Shown: positions 5,897 to 8,267 of the stretch, piece after piece
Layout: each line of letters begins with the position of its first letter
How positions within the stretch are numbered: the stretch's first letter is position 1
Source of the DNA: Deltaproteobacteria bacterium
GTDB lineage: Bacteria; Desulfobacterota; Binatia; UBA9968
Direction of reading: 5' to 3'
Assembly: GCA_016184235.1 (NCBI GenBank)
Contig: JACPDC010000023.1
Location: 1-8,267 of the forward strand
Length of the DNA stretch: 8,267 nucleotides
Program-made: the position numbers and the translations under genes
Notes under the pieces: generated by a model
What the model was told of the DNA's origin: nothing
What the model saw: the letters and a program-made list of their open reading frames with translations, nothing else
Databases searched by the model: none

Positions 5897-6850
5897 TCAG
5901 TCGAACAAAGAGCTGATCGATTTCTCATTATGAGTGCGCCGGATCGCCTCGCCGATCAGGTGGGCCACCGAAAGCATCTTGATTTTCTTGCATTTCGCGG
6001 CCGCGGGCTGAAGGGGAATGGAATTGGTCACGATCAGCTCCTCCATGGGAGACTCATCGATCTTCCGGATCGCCGGGCCCGAGAGCACCGCGTGGGTGCA
6101 GCACCCGAAGATCCTCTTCGCCCCCTCGTGCTTCAACGCCTCGGCGGCCATCGTCAGCGTCCCCGCGGTGTCCACCATGTCGTCCAGCAAAATCGCCGTT
6201 TGCCCCTTGACCTCGCCGATGATGTTCATCTCCGCCACCACGTTGGGCCCGCTCCGCCTCTTGTCGATGATCGCCAGGGAGGCGTTCAGCCGGGTGGCAA
6301 AATCCCTGGCCCTCTCCACCCCGCCCGCATCGGGAGAGACGATCGTAACCTCGTGGCGGTTCAAATGGCGCTGGATGTACTGCAGCAGCACCGGCGTGGC
6401 GTAGAGGTTATCCACCGGGATGTTGAAAAAGCCCTGAATCTGCCCCGAGTGCAAATCCATCGTGAGAATGCGGGATGCCCCTGCGGTCGTGATCAGATCC
6501 GCGACCAGCTTCGCGCTGATCGGGACACGGGGGGCCACCTTCCGGTCCTGCCGGGCATAACCGAAATACGGGATGACCGCCGTGATCCTCTTCGCCGAGG
6601 CCCTCTTAAAGGCATCGAGCATCAAGAGCATCTCCATGAGATTATCGTTTCCCGGAGCGCAGGTCGATTGAATCACGAAAACATCCCCCCCGCGCACGTT
6701 TTCCTTGACTTCGACCTTGCTCTCCCCATCGCTGAAGGTTTCCACGGTCGCCTTGCCGAGAGGAACCTTGAGATACCGGCAGATCTCACCGGCCAACGGT
6801 GGATTGGAGTTTCCGGCGAATATCTTCAGCTCGTCCGGCGACTGTTTCAT
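5897..6850 (-). CDS. prs: Ribose-phosphate pyrophosphokinase (PRPP synthetase), class I
   Basis: This enzyme transfers pyrophosphate from ATP to ribose 5-phosphate, making PRPP for purine, pyrimidine, histidine, tryptophan and NAD synthesis. From the ATG at 6850 the protein is 317 residues, the normal length. Visible motifs are KIFAGNSNP (9-17), FSDGE (39-43), ARQDRK (99-104, ATP contact), His134 in MDLHSGQIQGFF (131-142), SPDAGGVERAR (172-182), the flexible-loop KRR (197-199) and the PRPP-binding loop DDMVDTAGT (223-231). A TTG at 6871 would add seven residues, but it lies at the end of a terminator T-tract and the family rarely extends that far, so the ATG is preferred; its Shine-Dalgarno is weak. 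It lies between tRNA-Gln and rplY. Confidence 0.97.
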   Translation of the reverse strand: MKQSPDELKIFAGNSNPPLAGEICRYLKVPLGKATVETFSDGESKVEVKENVRGGDVFVIQSTCAPGNDNLMEMLLMLDAFKRASAKRITAVIPYFGYARQDRKVAPRVPISAKLVADLITTAGASRILTMDLHSGQIQGFFNIPVDNLYATPVLLQYIQRHLNRHEVTIVSPDAGGVERARDFATRLNASLAIIDKRRSGPNVVAEMNIIGEVKGQTAILLDDMVDTAGTLTMAAEALKHEGAKRIFGCCTHAVLSGPAIRKIDESPMEELIVTNSIPLQPAAAKCKKIKMLSVAHLIGEAIRRTHNEKSISSLFD

Positions 6851-6869
6851 AAGCCAATAAGGTTTCCGC

Positions 6870-6894
6870 AAAAAAGAATAGCCCTCTCGGGCTA
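6870..6894 (-). terminator. Intrinsic terminator after tRNA-Gln, abutting prs
   Basis: On the minus strand TAGCCC (6894-6889), a GAGA tetraloop of the GNRA class, and GGGCTA (6884-6879) form a six-pair hairpin, followed by TTCTTTTTT (6878-6870). It would end the tRNA-Gln transcript about 40 bases past the CCA. It ends only 20 bases before the prs ATG, leaving no room for a separate downstream promoter, so prs transcription would depend on read-through or on an unusual arrangement. Confidence 0.65.
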
Positions 6895-6931
6895 GCCATC
6901 ACATATACAGAATCTCCGGGGAAGTAAAATC

Positions 6932-7005
6932 TGGCTGGGCGGGAAGGATTCGAACCTTCGATACCGGATCCAAAGTCCGGGGCCTTACCGCTTGGCGACC
7001 GCCCA
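6932..7005 (-). tRNA. tRNA-Gln, anticodon UUG, CCA encoded
   Basis: The 74 bases fold cleanly as a cloverleaf. The acceptor stem is TGGGCGG/CCGCCCA and the D stem GCC/GGC. The anticodon stem is CCGGA/TCCGG around loop CTTTGGA. The variable region is TATC, and the T stem is GAAGG/CCTTC around TTCGAAT. The anticodon is TTG at 6973-6971, reading CAA and CAG. The discriminator base is G (6935) and the CCA tail is encoded in the DNA (6934-6932). It lies 50 bases after spoVG, and a short terminator follows it. Confidence 0.97.
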
Positions 7006-7055
7006 ACCCCGAACTTTCCGTCGAGGAAGCTCGCCCGACCCTCGAGGAACGACGG

Positions 7056-7343
7056 TCACTCCCCTCCCAGCGCTCTTTGGCCGCCTCCTGCCGCAAGCAC
7101 CCTCTCGTATTCCGCGATGACCTTCTCCTCTATCATTCTGCGGGTCTCGTTGTTGATAGGATGGGCGATGTCTTTGTAAGTGCCGTCCTTGCGCTTCTTG
7201 CTGGGCATGGATATAAAGAGCCCCGTCGTGCCGTGAATAATCTTTAGGTCCCTGATAACGAAACAATGGTCGAATGTGATCGTCACATAAGCCCTGAGCT
7301 TTTCTTCCTCTACAGGAAAGACCCTAACCTCCGTGACCTCCAT
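7056..7343 (-). CDS. spoVG: SpoVG family nucleic acid-binding regulator
   Basis: SpoVG is a small dimeric protein first named for sporulation in Bacillus. In Firmicutes and spirochaetes, family members bind RNA or DNA and affect septation, cell wall and virulence gene expression. The 95-residue product matches the family across its length: MEVTEVRVFPVEEEKLRAYV at 1-20, ITFDHCFVIRDLKII at 22-36, and the most conserved block GLFISMPSKK (41-50) followed by DGTYKDIAHPIN (53-64). A helical tail runs to about residue 84, then a short glycine-rich end. It lies 59 bases after ispE, as in the Firmicutes ispE-(purR)-spoVG-(glmU)-prs region, but without purR or glmU between. The presence of SpoVG does not show that the host sporulates. 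Its targets here are unknown. Confidence 0.95.
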   Translation of the reverse strand: MEVTEVRVFPVEEEKLRAYVTITFDHCFVIRDLKIIHGTTGLFISMPSKKRKDGTYKDIAHPINNETRRMIEEKVIAEYERVLAAGGGQRALGGE

Positions 7344-7347
7344 AGGG

Positions 7348-7355
7348 ACCTCCTT
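7348..7355 (-). promoter_or_regulatory. Near-perfect Shine-Dalgarno of spoVG
   Basis: AAGGAGGT on the minus strand matches the full anti-Shine-Dalgarno, four bases before the ATG (7343). It is the strongest ribosome-binding site in the window and suggests high translation of spoVG relative to its neighbours. Confidence 0.85.
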
Positions 7356-7402
7356 CCCGCCAAATCCAGCAGAACGTGACGCCTTGTGGAAGGGCTCTTA
7401 TT

Positions 7403-8263
7403 CTAGTTCAACGACCGTACCAGATATGCTCGGACTCCATCCTCCTTGCGCAAGCGGCGAAACGCCTCTCCGGCAGCTTGCTCCGATGAAAAAATTCCAA
7501 AGACCGAAGATCCGCTCCCCGACATGAGAGCGCCCGCTGCGCCCTCCTCCATCAATCTTTTCTTAAGCAACGCTATTCTGGGATAACGGCGGCTGGCAAC
7601 TTTTTCCAGGTCATTAACCAGAAGGCGTTTAAGCCTCTCAGGCTCTCTCACGGAAAAATTAATCCTAGTATTTTCAATAGTTTTTGTCAACTTACCCGCG
7701 CGCCAGCGCCGATAGACCCAGGCCGTAGAAACCGGGAACCCCGGGTAGAGGACGATCACCCACAGTCTGGGGAAGGAGGCAAGAGGACGAAGCCGCTCGC
7801 CGATGCCTGTTGCCCGAGCGGGACAGCCGTAAATGAAGAAAGGCACGTCCGCGCCCAGAGAGGCAGCCAGGGAAAGGAGCTCGCGTCGCCTGCATCCGAG
7901 ACGAAAGAGCCGGTTCAGCCCCTTGAGCGTGGCCGCGGCGTCGCTGCTCCCTCCGCCCAACCCCCCGCCTACCGGGATTCTCTTGCGGATATGGATGCGG
8001 ATGCGGCCCCGAATCCCCTTCCGGCCCAGCAACAGAGCCGCGGCGCGGTAAACCAGGTTCTCTTCTCCCGAAGGGATCAGCGGATGGTTGCAAGTGACCT
8101 TCAGGGATTCCCTGCCGGCTTTGCCCAATCTGGTCCCGGTAATGGTAATCTCATCGTAGAGACCGATAGGAACCATCACCGTGTCCAGGAAATGGTAACC
8201 GTCGCCCCGCTTGCCCAAGACCCGAAGCGAGAGATTGATCTTTGCCGGCGCTCGAATCCTCAT
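7403..8263 (-). CDS. ispE: 4-diphosphocytidyl-2-C-methyl-D-erythritol kinase
   Basis: IspE is a GHMP-family kinase that phosphorylates 4-diphosphocytidyl-methylerythritol with ATP in the non-mevalonate (MEP) route to isoprenoids; it is cytosolic. The 286-residue product is complete. It has motif 1 APAKINLSLRV (5-15, Lys8), the glycine-rich ATP loop PVGGGLGGGSSDAAATL (97-113), the catalytic aspartate Asp139 in SLGADVPFF, and motif 3 GALMSGSGSSVFGIF (244-258). The ATG at 8263 matches the family start, but only four bases of upstream sequence are in the window, so its ribosome-binding site is out of sight. It implies that the host uses the MEP pathway. No clear terminator follows, so it may be co-transcribed with spoVG. 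Confidence 0.97.
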   Translation of the reverse strand: MRIRAPAKINLSLRVLGKRGDGYHFLDTVMVPIGLYDEITITGTRLGKAGRESLKVTCNHPLIPSGEENLVYRAAALLLGRKGIRGRIRIHIRKRIPVGGGLGGGSSDAAATLKGLNRLFRLGCRRRELLSLAASLGADVPFFIYGCPARATGIGERLRPLASFPRLWVIVLYPGFPVSTAWVYRRWRAGKLTKTIENTRINFSVREPERLKRLLVNDLEKVASRRYPRIALLKKRLMEEGAAGALMSGSGSSVFGIFSSEQAAGEAFRRLRKEDGVRAYLVRSLN

Positions 8264-8267
8264 CTCT

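Noticed and set aside
6851..6871. TTG start for prs at 6871
   Set aside because: It lies at the end of the terminator T-tract and adds residues not typical of the family. The ATG at 6850 fits better.
5930..6895. A 321-codon open frame on the plus strand opposite prs
   Set aside because: It mirrors nearly the full length of prs, is rich in Arg/His/Asp with no family features, and has no plausible context.

Overview
This window is a dense block of housekeeping genes from a GC-rich bacterium. Every protein gene and the one tRNA lie on the minus strand, so transcription runs from position 8267 towards 1. The order is ispE, spoVG, tRNA-Gln(UUG), prs, rplY (ctc/L25), pth, hppA, rpsF, ssb, rpsR, a DUF2232 membrane protein gene, and rplI, which is cut by the window edge. 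The ispE-spoVG-prs-ctc-pth part resembles the Firmicutes order, where glmU usually lies between spoVG and prs. A tRNA-Gln beside prs, and rpsF-rpsR-DUF2232-rplI placed after pth, are arrangements I associate with Deltaproteobacteria-like phyla (Desulfobacterota and relatives, possibly Methylomirabilota or Binatota). The phylum assignment is an inference from gene order and protein flavour, and it is only moderately secure.

Region by region: 8263-7056 holds the isoprenoid kinase IspE and the small RNA/DNA-binding regulator SpoVG, the latter behind a near-perfect Shine-Dalgarno. 7005-6932 is tRNA-Gln with an encoded CCA, followed at once by a short intrinsic terminator that abuts prs. 6850-5184 holds prs (PRPP synthesis) and rplY, which has a TTG start. 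5183-5089 is a spacer made of short tandem units arranged as an imperfect inverted repeat. 5088-4522 is pth with a GTG start. 4498-2555 is a membrane pyrophosphatase of the K+-dependent type that appears to lack the usual first transmembrane helix. 2488-1392 is the classic rpsF-ssb-rpsR trio, with a promoter-like AT-rich stretch in front. 1365-412 is the DUF2232 membrane protein gene. 411-314 is a second spacer of short inverted tandem units, followed by rplI.

Functionally the block is a translation and growth cluster: ribosomal proteins L25, S6, S18 and L9, recycling of peptidyl-tRNA, a glutamine tRNA, PRPP for nucleotide synthesis, and single-stranded DNA binding. The pyrophosphatase fits the theme because nucleotide synthesis, tRNA charging and DNA/RNA polymerisation all release PPi, which this enzyme would convert into an ion gradient.

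I see no mobile element, CRISPR array, toxin-antitoxin or defence module, and no clearly undescribed system. The points most worth a second look are the two structurally similar spacer repeats, the N-terminal shortfall and unusual position of hppA, the non-canonical SSB tail, and the terminator jammed against prs. No stretch longer than 300 bases lacks a gene.
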